Part shown: positions 1 through 11,559 of the stretch, piece after piece
Layout: each line of letters starts with the position of its first letter
Position numbering within the stretch: position 1 is the stretch's first letter
DNA from: Bradyrhizobium sp. ORS 285
GTDB lineage: Bacteria > Pseudomonadota > Alphaproteobacteria > Rhizobiales > Xanthobacteraceae
NCBI RefSeq assembly: GCF_900176205.1
Contig: NZ_LT859959.1
Coordinates: 4,113,001-4,177,000, forward strand
Reading direction: 5' to 3'
DNA: 64,000 bases
Translations under genes and position numbers: made by a program
Notes under the pieces: generated by a model
Database searches by the model: none
Told to the model about the DNA's origin: nothing
The model's input: the letters and a program-made list of their open reading frames with translations, nothing else

Positions 1-74
1 CGCGACAGGCCCACCTTCTGGTAGACTGCCTCGCACAGATCAACCCGTGTAACTGTTTTTCCGGTTCCCGCCAT
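1..74 (-). CDS. ihfA: Integration host factor subunit alpha, N-terminal fragment (runs off the window)
   Basis: Reading leftwards from an ATG at 74, the first 25 codons begin MAGTGKTVTRVDLCEAVYQK, which I recognise as the conserved start of alphaproteobacterial IHF alpha. IHF is a heterodimeric DNA-bending protein that shapes promoters, recombination sites and replication origins. Only the N-terminal helix is inside the window; the DNA-binding arm is missing because the window ends. It lies downstream of fabH on the same strand with about 135 bp between, which matches the usual fabH-ihfA order in rhizobia. Identification is from the short peptide and synteny. Confidence 0.85.
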   Translation of the reverse strand, partial: MAGTGKTVTRVDLCEAVYQKVGLS

Positions 75-209
75 CGCCTGCCCCAAACTCACGGCGAATA
101 ATTCGGTCCGGAAATTAAGAGGTTAAGCGGCGATGGTCAACAGCAGCGTGAACGGAACTGCAGGGCTAAGCGTCAATCGCCCCAGCTAAATCTCGTGGGG
201 CGGAATGGC

Positions 210-1184
210 TCACCAGCGCACCAGGGCCGAGCCCCAGGTAAATCCGCCGCCCATCGCCTCCAACAGAACGAGGTCGCCCTTCTTGATCCGGCCGTCCTTG
301 ACCGCGACATCGAGCGCCAGCGGGATCGACGCGGCCGAGGTATTGCCGTGCCGATCGACCGTCAGCACCACCTTTTCCGGCGCGATGTGCAGCTTGTGGG
401 CGGAGGCGTCGATGATTCGCTTGTTGGCCTGATGCGGCACGAACCAGTCGATGGTCTCGGCCGACTGGCCGGTGGCTTCGAAGGCATCGACGATCACGTC
501 GGTGATCATGCCGACTGCGTGCTTGAACACCTCGCGGCCCTCCATGCGGAGATGGCCGACGGTCTGGGTCGAGGACGGGCCGCCATCGACATAGAGCTTG
601 GACTTGTGCCGGCCGTCGGAGCGCAGATGCGTGGTCAGCACGCCGCGATCGGCGGAGGTCCCGTCCTGCTTCTGAGCATCCAGCACCAGCGCGCCGGCGC
701 CGTCGCCGAACAGCACGCAGGTGGTGCGGTCATTCCAGTCGAGGATGCGCGAGAAGGTCTCGGCGCCGATCACCAGCGCGCGCTTGAACGCGCCGCTGCG
801 CAGGAAATTGTCGGCGGTCGCGAGCGCAAAGACGAAGCCCGAGCACACCGCCTGCAGATCGAAAGCGGCGCCGTGGTGGATGCCGAGCCCGTTCTGCACG
901 GCGACTGCGGTCGCCGGAAAGGTATTGTCCGGCGTCGAGGTGCCCAGCACGATCAGGTCGATCGACTGCGGATCGACATCGGCATGGGCGAGCGCCGCGC
1001 GGGCGGCATTGATCGCGAGGTGAGAGGTGAACTCGCCGTCGGCTGCGACATGGCGCTCACGGATACCGGTGCGCTGGACGATCCATTCGTCCGAGGTCTC
1101 GATGCGGCTTGCCAGCTCGGCATTGGTCACGACCCGCTGCGGGAGATAGGAGCCACAGCCGAGCACGACCGAACGAATTGTCAC
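210..1184 (-). CDS. fabH: 3-oxoacyl-ACP synthase III
   Basis: FabH condenses acetyl-CoA with malonyl-ACP and so starts fatty acid synthesis in the cytoplasm. The 324-residue product has family-typical length and the thiolase fold. The catalytic triad is visible: Cys114 in QAVCSGF, His251 in FVPHQAN and Asn281 in HGNTSAAS. The start is GTG at 1184; its first bases overlap the plsX stop as GTGA, so translation is probably coupled to plsX. The order plsX-fabH-ihfA is the standard one for this group. Identification is secure. Confidence 0.97.
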   Translation of the reverse strand: MTIRSVVLGCGSYLPQRVVTNAELASRIETSDEWIVQRTGIRERHVAADGEFTSHLAINAARAALAHADVDPQSIDLIVLGTSTPDNTFPATAVAVQNGLGIHHGAAFDLQAVCSGFVFALATADNFLRSGAFKRALVIGAETFSRILDWNDRTTCVLFGDGAGALVLDAQKQDGTSADRGVLTTHLRSDGRHKSKLYVDGGPSSTQTVGHLRMEGREVFKHAVGMITDVIVDAFEATGQSAETIDWFVPHQANKRIIDASAHKLHIAPEKVVLTVDRHGNTSAASIPLALDVAVKDGRIKKGDLVLLEAMGGGFTWGSALVRW

Positions 1185-2242
1185 GAGACAGCCTCCTGGG
1201 CGACTGGTTCGGACGCCAATGCGCCGCCGTCGCGATTGAGTGTTTGAGTGATCTTGGTCAGGAGATCGCAGCGGGCCATCTCATAGCCAACCCTGACGGC
1301 CGAGGCAAAGCCCTCGGCATCGGTGCCGCCATGGCTCTTGACCACGATGCCCTTGAGCCCGAGCACCACGCTGCCATTGGAGCGGCGTGGATCGAGCCGG
1401 GCGCGCAGCGCTGCGAAAGCGCCGCGGGCAAACAAATAGCCGATCCGGGCCATGACGCTCGCCTGGATCGCGCCGCGCAGGAATTCGGTGACTTGGCGGG
1501 CCGTGCCCTCGGCCGCCTTCAGCGCGATATTGCCGCTGAAGCCTTCGGTCACGACCACGTCAGCGGCGCCCTTGCCGATACCGTCGCCCTCGACGAAGCC
1601 GATATAGTCGAGCTGCGGCAGGTTCATGGCGCGCAGCTGCTCGGCCGCCTCGCGAATCTCCTCGTGGCCTTTCATCTCCTCGACACCGATGTTGAGGAGC
1701 CCGACGGTCGGCTTGGGCTTGCCGAACAACACGCTCGCCAGCGCGCTGCCCATGACCGACAGCGCCACGAGATGATGCGCATCGCCGCCGATGGTCGCGC
1801 CGAGATCGAGCACCACCGATTCGCCGCGTGTCGTCGGCCAGATCGCCGCCAGCGCCGGCCGATCAATGCCATCCAGCGTGCGCAGGCAGAAGCGGGCCAT
1901 CGCGACCAGCGCGCCGGTGTTGCCGGCGGACACCGCGACATCCGCCTCGCCCTTCTTCACCGCCTCGATGGCAAGCCACATCGACGAGGTCTTGCGTCCG
2001 CGCCGCAGCGCCTGGCTCGGCTTGTCGTCATTGCTGACGGCGACATCGGTGTGGATGACGCGCGAGACCGCCTTCAACCGCGGGTGCTGGTCGAGCTGGG
2101 CGGCGATTTTGCCACTGTCACCGAACAGCAGGAATTCCGCATCGGGATGGCGGCTGAGCGCGATCGCGGCACCGGGTATGACGACGGACGCGCCGAAATC
2201 CCCGCCCATGGCGTCCAGCGCGATTCGAACCTTTTGAGGCAT
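1181..2242 (-). CDS. plsX: Phosphate acyltransferase
   Basis: PlsX makes acyl-phosphate from acyl-ACP and phosphate, the acyl donor for PlsY in phospholipid synthesis; it is a peripheral membrane enzyme. The product is 353 residues, starting [17 protein letters not shown], the family's hallmark N-terminus, and carries the [10 protein letters not shown] motif. The stop overlaps the fabH start by 4 bp, linking phospholipid and fatty acid initiation in one operon. A 316 bp gap separates it from the upstream DUF177 gene, so it may also have its own promoter. Confidence 0.96.
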   Translation of the reverse strand: MPQKVRIALDAMGGDFGASVVIPGAAIALSRHPDAEFLLFGDSGKIAAQLDQHPRLKAVSRVIHTDVAVSNDDKPSQALRRGRKTSSMWLAIEAVKKGEADVAVSAGNTGALVAMARFCLRTLDGIDRPALAAIWPTTRGESVVLDLGATIGGDAHHLVALSVMGSALASVLFGKPKPTVGLLNIGVEEMKGHEEIREAAEQLRAMNLPQLDYIGFVEGDGIGKGAADVVVTEGFSGNIALKAAEGTARQVTEFLRGAIQASVMARIGYLFARGAFAALRARLDPRRSNGSVVLGLKGIVVKSHGGTDAEGFASAVRVGYEMARCDLLTKITQTLNRDGGALASEPVAQEAVS

Positions 2243-2558
2243 GACGTCCCGGAAACCTGATCCTGATCTCGTCTCGGCCGTGTCGAGCTTGGCCGTCTTG
2301 TTGTGGTCGTGAGAGGCCCCGCACTGCCAAAGGGCAGTCCCAGGACCGGCTGAGCGGCTTGGTCACCCTCCGACCCGGGCGCGACAATAGCGTCTCTCCG
2401 TGTCGAAACAACCTCCCGGCCCGATGCCATTTTGCAACCATTGCTGTCCTGGCACTCCCGAAGAAAGCGCAGATTGACTTTCAAGAACAGTCACTTGCGC
2501 TCATTTTCGAAGCTTTCCGGCCAGGATCGGCCGGCATCCCATTGTCGGGAGTAACGTC
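2243..2558. other. Gap between DUF177 gene and plsX, no gene seen
   Basis: This 316 bp stretch has no convincing gene on either strand. In many bacteria rpmF sits after the DUF177 gene, but no L32-like reading frame is present here. A short inverted repeat, CCGGCC with GGCCGG, lies near 2519-2534 just after the DUF177 stop and could end that transcript. A plsX promoter is expected here, but I cannot pick one with confidence. Confidence 0.5.
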
Positions 2559-3182
2559 TCAATCCTCGCTCGCCTTCTTCGGCCCGCCCTTGCGCGGGGG
2601 CGCGTCCGCACGCGCTTGGAGCGACTTCAGCGCGGCAAAGGGGTGGTCCTCCGGAGACGTCGCCTCCGCCGGCTGTTCGAACACGGCGCCCGGCTTGCGC
2701 GGATAGGGATCGATGGCCAGGAACAGCGCGTCGGCCGCGAGGCGGCCGAGGTCGATCTGGCCGTTGATGATCGGCTCCGGCGGGTCTGCGGTGTCGACAT
2801 CGCTGTTCGGATCATCCTCGACGAAGTCGGCCAGCTCCGGAATCTGCTCCGGTGGGGCAAACATTTGATCGATCGGCTCATCGATCTCGGTCTCGATCGG
2901 ATCGAGGGTGACGACACAGGTCTGGCCGATGCGGGCGCGCACCCGACCCTCGACATGCACCTTGCCGTCGCGCTTCTCCACCAGGTCGAAAGAGGCATGG
3001 GCGGAGAGCACCTCGCGCAGTTCGCCGATCTCGGCCAGCGCGGCCAGCGCGGCCGCATCCGCCTCGATCTCGCGATGCAGTCCGGCCTCGGGGATCTGCG
3101 CCACGATCACCGGCGCCGCGCGCCAAGGGTCTTTGGCGGGGTCGCGCGTCGTCTCGCGGGATATGTCTCTGTCTCTGCTCAT
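2559..3182 (-). CDS. YceD/DUF177 family protein
   Basis: 207-residue soluble protein of the DUF177 (YceD) family. The central segment GQTCVVTLDPIE followed by acidic residues is the family's recognisable motif. The N-terminal 20 residues are charged and the C-terminal 40 are proline- and lysine-rich. Family members usually sit beside rpmF or plsX and have been tied to 23S rRNA accumulation in other organisms; the role here is inferred from family only. It lies 5 bp after the bc1 chaperone gene and so is probably co-transcribed with it. Confidence 0.85.
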   Translation of the reverse strand: MSRDRDISRETTRDPAKDPWRAAPVIVAQIPEAGLHREIEADAAALAALAEIGELREVLSAHASFDLVEKRDGKVHVEGRVRARIGQTCVVTLDPIETEIDEPIDQMFAPPEQIPELADFVEDDPNSDVDTADPPEPIINGQIDLGRLAADALFLAIDPYPRKPGAVFEQPAEATSPEDHPFAALKSLQARADAPPRKGGPKKASED

Positions 3183-3187
3183 GTCGC

Positions 3188-3724
3188 TCAGTCCTGCTGC
3201 ACCGGGCGCGGAAAGCTCCAGGCCGCGCCGAGCAGCTTGTTGTCGTCGAGCGCAGCGAGTTGCGCGGCCACCCGTCCGGCATAGGCAGCGAGGCCGGCCG
3301 CGCTGTCCGGATGCTCTCCGTTCAAGATATTCTTCCGCAAGGCGTCCGCCAGTTGGGCGTCGCTCTCCGACCAGGCGAGGTCATAGGCCGCGGTGCGGCC
3401 ATAGAACGCCTCGCCGAATTTCTGCATCCGCTTCGGAACGGTGAGGTCGCCCACGCCCATCTCGCGGAGATTGTCGTCCATGTCGTCGCAGAACCGATCG
3501 AACAGCGCCTGTGACAGGCCCGCCCCCACCCCGCGCAGCCGGCGCAGCACCAGCCAGAGGTGCAGAATCAACAGATCGAACCGTCCCTCGACCGTGTCAG
3601 GGACATTTAAGTGTCTATAAAACAACGGTTCTCGGGTTTGCGCCACGATCATGCCATAGATCGGCTCGATGGTCCCGCGCGGGGACGGTCGCAACTTCCT
3701 GAGATGGTTGAATGGCCAGAGCAT
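3188..3724 (-). CDS. Ubiquinol-cytochrome c chaperone family protein (CBP3-like)
   Basis: The product, about 178 residues from the ATG at 3724, matches the ubiquinol-cytochrome c chaperone family related to mitochondrial Cbp3/UQCC1, which helps assemble cytochrome b in complex III. Family-like features are IYGMIVAQTREPLFY near the N-terminus and the helical segment FDLLILHLWLVLRRL. An in-frame ATG 51 bases further upstream gives a longer N-terminus without family similarity, so I prefer MLWPFNHL. It is divergent from bamE, with the two promoters sharing 3725-3842. Confidence 0.85.
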   Translation of the reverse strand: MLWPFNHLRKLRPSPRGTIEPIYGMIVAQTREPLFYRHLNVPDTVEGRFDLLILHLWLVLRRLRGVGAGLSQALFDRFCDDMDDNLREMGVGDLTVPKRMQKFGEAFYGRTAAYDLAWSESDAQLADALRKNILNGEHPDSAAGLAAYAGRVAAQLAALDDNKLLGAAWSFPRPVQQD

Positions 3725-3842
3725 GAAGGTTCCGCGGCTTGAGTTTCCGTGACCCGGTGCGGGGGCATGTTGCAATCCGCTGCTTTGCCCGGTACGTCAA
3801 CGCCCTGCCCGACGCAAGGGGACGGGATCCGATCTGAAGAAG

Positions 3843-4316
3843 ATGACCCAGACAATGCGAATGACTGCCCGCCTGCTCAACCATGGCCTCAGCACCCGTC
3901 TGCGCACCGCCGGCGCCATCGCGCTGACCTGCCTCGCGCTGGCCGCCTGCACCGGCGAGCAGTTCCAGAAGGGCTACATCATGCCGCCTGGCGCGCTCGA
4001 GCAGATTCCGATCGGGGCCAGCCAGGATCAGGTGCTGATCGTGATGGGCACGCCCTCCACGGTCGCGACGCTCGACGGCGAGGTGTTCTATTACATCTCC
4101 CAGCGCGCCGAGCGCACGGTCGCCTTCATGAACCAGAAGGTGGTGGATCAGCGCGTGGTCGCGATCTATTTCGACAAGAACCGCCAGGTCCGACGGCTTG
4201 CCAATTACGGCATGAAGGACGGCAAGATCTTCGACTTTGTCAGCCGCACCACGCCGACATCAGGCCAGGAGCTCAGCTACCTGACGCCGCTGTTCAAGCT
4301 GCTCAGCTTCAACTGA
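3843..4316 (+). CDS. bamE: Outer membrane protein assembly factor BamE (SmpA/OmlA lipoprotein)
   Basis: The 157-residue product is a lipoprotein. A signal peptide with an arginine-containing start and a hydrophobic core ends in LALAAC, with Cys36 as the lipidation site. The mature part holds the SmpA/OmlA fold: IPIGASQDQVLIVMGTPS followed by an FYYISQRAERT strand. BamE is an accessory part of the BAM complex that inserts outer-membrane beta-barrels. Divergent orientation to the bc1 chaperone gene is a common arrangement in this group. A stem-loop follows the stop. Confidence 0.93.
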   Translation: MTQTMRMTARLLNHGLSTRLRTAGAIALTCLALAACTGEQFQKGYIMPPGALEQIPIGASQDQVLIVMGTPSTVATLDGEVFYYISQRAERTVAFMNQKVVDQRVVAIYFDKNRQVRRLANYGMKDGKIFDFVSRTTPTSGQELSYLTPLFKLLSFN

Positions 4317-4335
4317 TCGCCATCCGATCGCCACC

Positions 4336-4356
4336 GCCCGGAATATGATTCCGGGC
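4336..4356 (+). terminator. Stem-loop after bamE
   Basis: GCCCGGAAT (4336-4344) pairs perfectly with ATTCCGGGC (4348-4356) around a 3-base loop, 20 bp after the bamE stop. There is no strong T-tract, so it may be a weak intrinsic terminator or a 3' end stabiliser. Confidence 0.5.
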
Positions 4357-4472
4357 GACGGCAGGAATTGGCTTGGCTGCGCTGATTGGCGCAGCGCATG
4401 GACGTTTCCCGTGCTTGCTCTGGCGGCGCAATCGTCCCTACCCTCCCACACAACAAAAGCTGGGAGGAATCA

Positions 4473-5480
4473 TTGGCTCATCGCATCGCGCTGTCGCGCC
4501 GCAAGCTGCTGTCCGGCGCTGCCGCGCTGTCGACCGCCGCCATTCTGCCGCGCACGAGCTTCGCCGACTGGCGCCCGACCGAAACGGTGAAGCTGATCGT
4601 GCCGGCTGCCCCAGGCGGCAGCACCGATGTGATGGGCCGGCTATTGGCCGCGCATCTGCAGACGGCTTGGGGACAATCCGCCGTGGTCGAGAACCGCTCC
4701 GGCGGCGGCGGCACCATCGGCACCGCCGAGGTCGCGCGCAACACCAAGGGCGACGGCTACACCATCCTGATCGGCAATCCCGGGCCCAACGCGATCGCCT
4801 ATTCGATCTTCCGCAACCTCGCCTACAAGCCGGATCAGTTGCAGGCGGTGTCGAACATGATCCGCATCCCGAACATCGTCTCGGCACATCCCTCGACCGG
4901 CATCAAATCGATCCCGGAGCTGATCGCGTACCTGAAGGCCAATCCCGACAAGCTGAACTACGGCTCGTCCGGCGTCGGCCAGAGCCCGCATCTCACCGGC
5001 GCCTGGTTCCTGCAGCTCACGGGCCTGAAGATGACGCATATCCCGTTCCGCGGCGCCGGCCCTGCCTTGCAAGCCGCACTCGCCGGCGACATCCAGATCC
5101 TGTTCGACAATCTGTTTCCATCGCTGCCGCAAATCCAGGACGGCAAGCTGACCGGGCTCTGCGTGACGACGCCGGAGCGCAGCGCCAACGCGCAGGAACT
5201 GCCGACGATGCGCGAGAGCGCGCCGGAGCTCGCCAAGTTCGACGTATCGTCCTGGTTCGGCGTGTTCCTGCCCAAGGCCTGCCCGCCCGAGATCGTCAAT
5301 GCCCTCAACCTGCAGGTCAAGGCGCTGCTGGAGCGCGAGGACATCCGAAAGAACATCGCCGCGATGGGCGCTCGGGGCGATTACGGCACACCGCAGCAGT
5401 TCGGCGATTTCGTCCAGGCGGAGACCACGAAATTCGCCGCCATCATCCAGAAGGAAGGCCTGCAGATGGATGTGCAGTGA
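4473..5480 (+). CDS. TctC/Bug family tripartite tricarboxylate transporter binding protein
   Basis: Periplasmic solute-binding protein of the Bug/TctC family, 335 residues from the chosen start. I choose TTG at 4473 because GGGAGGAA lies 4-11 bases upstream and the peptide then starts directly with a Tat-like signal, LSRRKLLSGAAAL, ending near SFA. The mature region carries family motifs: VKLIVPAAPGGSTDVMGR, VVENRSGGGGTIG and YGSSGVGQSPHL. These proteins deliver carboxylates to TctAB permeases, but no tctA or tctB lies nearby, so this is an orphan receptor. The ligand is unknown. Confidence 0.9.
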   Translation: MAHRIALSRRKLLSGAAALSTAAILPRTSFADWRPTETVKLIVPAAPGGSTDVMGRLLAAHLQTAWGQSAVVENRSGGGGTIGTAEVARNTKGDGYTILIGNPGPNAIAYSIFRNLAYKPDQLQAVSNMIRIPNIVSAHPSTGIKSIPELIAYLKANPDKLNYGSSGVGQSPHLTGAWFLQLTGLKMTHIPFRGAGPALQAALAGDIQILFDNLFPSLPQIQDGKLTGLCVTTPERSANAQELPTMRESAPELAKFDVSSWFGVFLPKACPPEIVNALNLQVKALLEREDIRKNIAAMGARGDYGTPQQFGDFVQAETTKFAAIIQKEGLQMDVQ

Positions 5481-5673
5481 CCGGCGGCCGATCCGGCCGG
5501 CGGCGGAGTATTGCGATAGGGCTCGCGGTGTAACGGCACCTTAAGCGAGATGGTGCGATAGATGGCGGCCGCGTGTCTTTGATCTGGTTGCAAGATACCG
5601 TCAGCGGATGCCGGGTCGAGCCTATGGAGGCCTGACCTGATCCCGGGGGGCAGGCAGCGGCAACGTCCATCCC

Positions 5674-6768
5674 GTGAGCCGTGCCTTGCCCAACAAAGTC
5701 CTGCATCAGCTCGAAGACATCCTCGCCAGCCGCTATGTCTCGCGGCGCGCTGAAATCCTGGAGCGCGTGACCGACCTGTTCGTCGTCGGGTCGGGCAAGT
5801 TCAACGAAGAGCATGTCGACCTGTTCGACCACGTGCTGTTCAAGCTGCTCGACAACGTCGCCGTCGCGGCACGCGCGGAGCTCGGCACCCGGCTCGCGGT
5901 GCTGCCGGACGCGCCGCCGCGCCTGATCAAGCTGCTTGCGAGCGACGAGACGATCGCGGTCGCCGGCCCCGTGCTGCGTCAGAGCGAGCGGCTCGACGAG
6001 CAGACGCTGGTCGCCACAGCGCAGGCCCGCGGCCAGGAGCATCTGCTGGCCATTTCCGGCCGCAAGATCCTGACGGAAGCGATCACCGACGTCCTGGTCG
6101 ACCGCGGCGACCAGGCGGTGGTCGCCAACACCGCCAATAATGACGGCGCACGCTTCTCCGATCACGGCTTCTCCGGCCTCGTGACGAAGGCCTCGGACGA
6201 TCCGGGATTGGCGATGAAGCTCTGGAGCCGACCCGACAGTCCACGCGAAGTGCTGGTCCGCCTGTTCGTCGAAGCTTCCGATGCCGTGCGCAACCAGCTC
6301 GCCTCGGCCGACAGCGCCCGCTCGGAGATCGTCGAACTCGCGGTCGCCCAAGCGTCGGACCATCTGCAGGCCGCGGCACGGACGCGCTCGCCCGACTTCG
6401 CCAATGCCAAGGCCTATGTCGAGCAGTTGCACGCCACCGGCCAGCTGCAGGAGGCGCAGCTGCATGGCTTCGCCAAGGAAGGCAGCTTCGACAAGGTCAC
6501 GCTGGCGTTGTCATTGCTATGCAAGCTGCCGCTCGACATCGTCGAGCGTGCCTTCGCGCGCAAGCAGCCCGACCAGCTCCTGGTGCTCGCCAAGGCGCTC
6601 GATTTGTCCTGGGTCACCACAACGACGCTGCTGTTCATGCAGGCCCATGTCAGCGGCAGCGCCCGCCCGCAGCTCGACCAGCATCTGGCAAGCTTCACCC
6701 AGATGCAGCCGCGCATGGCGCAGAGCACGTTGCAGAGCTATCGGACACAGCAGCGCGCGGCGGAGTAG
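5674..6768 (+). CDS. DUF2336 domain-containing protein
   Basis: 364-residue, mostly helical soluble protein of the DUF2336 family, common in Bradyrhizobium and other alphaproteobacteria and of unknown function. The start is GTG at 5674 (VSRALPNKVLHQLEDIL). The first 200 residues look like HEAT-type helical repeats. The segment with FSDHGFSGLVTKASDDPGLA and the later KLPLDIVERAF are typical of the family. No signal peptide or membrane segment. It stands alone between the orphan TctC gene and a small membrane-protein gene. Confidence 0.8.
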   Translation: MSRALPNKVLHQLEDILASRYVSRRAEILERVTDLFVVGSGKFNEEHVDLFDHVLFKLLDNVAVAARAELGTRLAVLPDAPPRLIKLLASDETIAVAGPVLRQSERLDEQTLVATAQARGQEHLLAISGRKILTEAITDVLVDRGDQAVVANTANNDGARFSDHGFSGLVTKASDDPGLAMKLWSRPDSPREVLVRLFVEASDAVRNQLASADSARSEIVELAVAQASDHLQAAARTRSPDFANAKAYVEQLHATGQLQEAQLHGFAKEGSFDKVTLALSLLCKLPLDIVERAFARKQPDQLLVLAKALDLSWVTTTTLLFMQAHVSGSARPQLDQHLASFTQMQPRMAQSTLQSYRTQQRAAE

Positions 6769-6943
6769 CGGGCCGCGCGCGCAACCTCGCGGACACCACC
6801 TGCCACTGACGCCACATTGCTATCATGATGGCTGCACTGGACACGCGAACTGAGATGCTATCCTCTGACCAAGTCAGCAGATGCCGCAAGCGCAATGTGG
6901 ATTAGTCCGACACTTCAGTATTTCGTAAGCCGACCGGATCTGG

Positions 6944-7519
6944 ATGATGACGATCGATACCAACGGCGAGTTCAAGGTCGAAGCTTCGCCGTTAAAACTG
7001 CTCCGTGCAGCCCTCATCGGAGCTGTCGTTTCGGCCATCTGCATCGGGGTGGCGCTCGGCTGGTTTGACAACGTTCAGCCCGGCAGCTTCAGGGAGTTCG
7101 TCTGCTATGTCGGCGCGGTGTTCTTCCCGCTCCTCACCTTGAGAGCGCTGTGGCGGGCATTCGCAACGCCGGGGCCTGTTCTGATCCTTTCGCGCGAAGG
7201 AATCCAGGATCTTAGGCTGGCTGCCGAACTGATCCCCTGGGATGCCATTCAAGACATTGCAGTCCGGGGCGCGGGCCGGAGCCGATCGATCATGCTCAGT
7301 ATCGACCCGGCGGTCGAGACCAAGCTCACCTTCAACACAATCCTTCGTTGGACAAGGACGGCCGACCGGGCCTTCGGCATGAACGGCCTGTCCGTCAGAG
7401 CAGGCGATCTCAAGATCGGATTTGACGAACTCCTTGCAGCGACTCTGGCGTTTGCCCGTGCAGGTCAATCACACGATGCCGCGTCGCGAAGGTTCAGCGC
7501 CTTCCAAGCCATCCGATAG
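6944..7519 (+). CDS. Small membrane protein resembling the STM3941 family
   Basis: 191 residues with two predicted membrane segments near residues 20-41 and 52-68, joined by a short loop, followed by a soluble C-terminal domain. The layout ASPLKLLRAALIGAVVSAIC, two helices, then a PH-like beta-rich domain (SREGIQDLRLAAELIPWDAIQDI) resembles proteins annotated as STM3941 family, whose function is unknown. Two adjacent ATG codons at 6944 and 6947 are both possible starts. A strong bidirectional terminator separates it from convergent hppA. Confidence 0.7.
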   Translation: MMTIDTNGEFKVEASPLKLLRAALIGAVVSAICIGVALGWFDNVQPGSFREFVCYVGAVFFPLLTLRALWRAFATPGPVLILSREGIQDLRLAAELIPWDAIQDIAVRGAGRSRSIMLSIDPAVETKLTFNTILRWTRTADRAFGMNGLSVRAGDLKIGFDELLAATLAFARAGQSHDAASRRFSAFQAIR

Positions 7520-7557
7520 AGCGGCGGGTCGGCCATATCGTCCCGCGCCACGGACTG

Positions 7558-7590
7558 AAAAAGCCCGCGGATGTGATCCGCGGGCTTTTC
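7558..7590. terminator. Bidirectional intrinsic terminator
   Basis: A perfect 14 bp stem (7559-7572 with 7576-7589) and GTG loop. The core is GCCCGCGGAT, flanked by A-tracts on the left and T-tracts on the right, so it terminates on both strands. It sits between the convergent small membrane-protein gene and hppA. Confidence 0.93.
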
Positions 7591-7614
7591 CGATCAGCAG
7601 TTTAATCGACTGCC

Positions 7615-9735
<2,121 letters not shown>

Positions 9736-9939
9736 TTAGTTTCCTCGGCTCTTTGCTTTTTTGAACTACGTCACGCCGCGATGGTGCGACGCACGCCCCC
9801 TTGTCAGGCCGCTCCGGGCGGAGCCGCCTCGAACATCATGAAGCTTGCCAAAATCGCCATGATGACGCAACGCCGCGACACCTGAACCGCTCCAAATTCA
9901 GACGCTTCTTTGGTCGCATTGTGCGGCTGCGAATGGGTG

Positions 9940-10941
9940 TCAGAAGTGGCTGTAGGACAGGCGTTTCAAGCTGATTGGACGGCCCTGACCGTCAAGGAAG
10001 CGGGGCGCGTGCGAGCCTTCGACGATGGCGCCGATCTCCGTCACGGCAATGCCGGCCACGTTAGCTGCAGCGCAGAATGAGTCGCATTGCGCTGCGGGAA
10101 CCGTGCAGAGGATCTCGTAGTCGTCGCCGCCGGAGATCAGAGTTTCAAGTTCAAGCGATCCCGCAGCAACAAGCTTGCCGGCTGCTGATGAGATCGGAAC
10201 GTGTGACAGAGTGATGTCGGCGCTTACGGAAGAGGCAGCACAAAGCTTGGTCAGGTCGCCTGCGAGACCATCTGAGACGTCCATCGACGCTGTCGCGTAG
10301 TCCCTCACGGCAATGGCCAGCGGAATGCGCGGCTGCGGCACGCGATAGCGGCCGACCAGCATGTCGCGTGCGGCGGCATCGCCTTGCAACGCGCCCGCCT
10401 CCGCTCTGCCCTGAAGGATACGCAGGCCGACCGCGGCATCGCCGATCGAGCCGGTGACCATGACCCGGTCGCCCGGCCGTGCGCCGAAGCGATGCACCAT
10501 GCGGCCCCGGGGCACCCGGCCCCACGCCGTGACCGAGATCATCACGGGGCCTGGCGTCGACACGGTATCGCCGCCGACCAGCGGGCAGCCGAACGCGGTG
10601 GCGTCCTCGCCGAGGCCGCGGGCGAAGGCGGCGAGCCAGGCCTCGTCCTTTTGCCGCAATGCGAGCGTCAGCAGGAAGCCGGCGGGGATCGCGCCCTTTG
10701 CGGCGAGATCGGACAGATTCACCCGGAGCGCCTTGCGCGCGATCGTGTCGGGCGGATCGTCGGGAAGATAGTGGACGCCCTCGACGATGGCGTCGGTGTT
10801 GACGACGAGGTCGTCGGCTCCGGCCGGGATGATGGCGGCGTCATCGACGAGGCCGAAGGCGCCGGGGTCGGTGGCGAGCGGCTTGAAGTAGCGGGCGATG
10901 AGGGAATCTTCGCCGGATGGGACGTCTGGGCTGCCCGACAT
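9940..10941 (-). CDS. thiL: Thiamine-monophosphate kinase
   Basis: ThiL phosphorylates thiamine monophosphate to thiamine diphosphate, the active cofactor. The 333-residue product has the AIR-synthase-like fold: Mg-ATP motifs LVDDAAIIP, NTDAIVEGVHY and LVGGDTVSTPG, and SMDVSDGLAGDL later. I choose ATG at 10941 (MSGSPDVPSGEDSLIARYF); an upstream in-frame ATG lies inside a dispersed palindromic repeat, so the longer N-terminus is an artefact. It follows nusB on the same strand, a frequent pairing, but the repeat intervenes. Confidence 0.95.
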   Translation of the reverse strand: MSGSPDVPSGEDSLIARYFKPLATDPGAFGLVDDAAIIPAGADDLVVNTDAIVEGVHYLPDDPPDTIARKALRVNLSDLAAKGAIPAGFLLTLALRQKDEAWLAAFARGLGEDATAFGCPLVGGDTVSTPGPVMISVTAWGRVPRGRMVHRFGARPGDRVMVTGSIGDAAVGLRILQGRAEAGALQGDAAARDMLVGRYRVPQPRIPLAIAVRDYATASMDVSDGLAGDLTKLCAASSVSADITLSHVPISSAAGKLVAAGSLELETLISGGDDYEILCTVPAAQCDSFCAAANVAGIAVTEIGAIVEGSHAPRFLDGQGRPISLKRLSYSHF

Positions 10942-10964
10942 TCTGCGATCCTGCTCCCCCGCGT

Positions 10965-11040
10965 CGTCATTGCGAGCGCAGCGAAGCAATCCAGAGTCCC
11001 GCCCGCAGCCCTGGACTGCTTCGCTACGCTCGCAACGACG
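10965..11040. repeat. Palindromic dispersed repeat between nusB and thiL
   Basis: Two 30-base arms (10965-10994 and 11011-11040) form a near-perfect inverted repeat around a 16-base loop. The left arm starts CGTCATTGCGAGCGCAGCGA. I recognise this as a repeat scattered through Bradyrhizobium and related genomes. It sits between nusB and thiL in the presumed transcript and would fold into a strong hairpin, which could trim or attenuate thiL. Confidence 0.85.
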
Positions 11041-11045
11041 GAAAC

Positions 11046-11558
11046 CTACTTCGGTCCCAGCTCGTCGCCGCGGTACTGCCGGGCGAGCTGCTCCAGCACG
11101 GCATTGACCATGCCGGTCTCGTCGCGCTCGACGAAGGCGTGGGCGATGTCGACATATTCGGAGACGACGACCTTGGCCGGCACGTCCTTGCGCCGCTCCA
11201 GCTCATAGGCGCCAGCGCGCAGCACGGCGCGCAGGATGGCGTCGATCCGCTGCAAGGGCCAGCCGCGCTCCAGCGCGGTGTCCAGCACGGGGTCAATCTT
11301 GGTCTGGTCGCGCACCACGCCGGAGACGATGTCGCGGAAGAACGCCGCTTCAGCGGGCAGATACTGCTCACCCTCGACCTCGTTGCCGAGCCAGTGGCTC
11401 TCGAACTCCGCCAGGACGTCGTTGATGCCTGCGCCGGCGATATCCATCTGGTACAGCGCCTGGACGGCGGCGAGCCGCGCGGCGCCGCGGCGGTTGGCCT
11501 TGCGGTCGGTGTTGGCGCGGATCGGGCCCTTGAACGGTCGGTTGCTGCTGTCAGCCAT
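11046..11558 (-). CDS. nusB: Transcription antitermination protein NusB
   Basis: NusB binds boxA RNA with S10 (NusE) in rRNA antitermination. The product is 170 residues, starting [20 protein letters not shown] from ATG at 11558. The helical core shows the family patterns [33 protein letters not shown] and [13 protein letters not shown]. The start is directly after the ribH stop (one base between), so the two are translationally close. The ribH-nusB pairing is almost universal. Confidence 0.95.
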   Translation of the reverse strand: MADSSNRPFKGPIRANTDRKANRRGAARLAAVQALYQMDIAGAGINDVLAEFESHWLGNEVEGEQYLPAEAAFFRDIVSGVVRDQTKIDPVLDTALERGWPLQRIDAILRAVLRAGAYELERRKDVPAKVVVSEYVDIAHAFVERDETGMVNAVLEQLARQYRGDELGPK

Positions 11559-11559
11559 C

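Noticed and set aside
10942..10989. N-terminal extension of ThiL
   Set aside because: The extra codons fall into a palindromic repeat, and the family's N-terminus fits the ATG at 10941.
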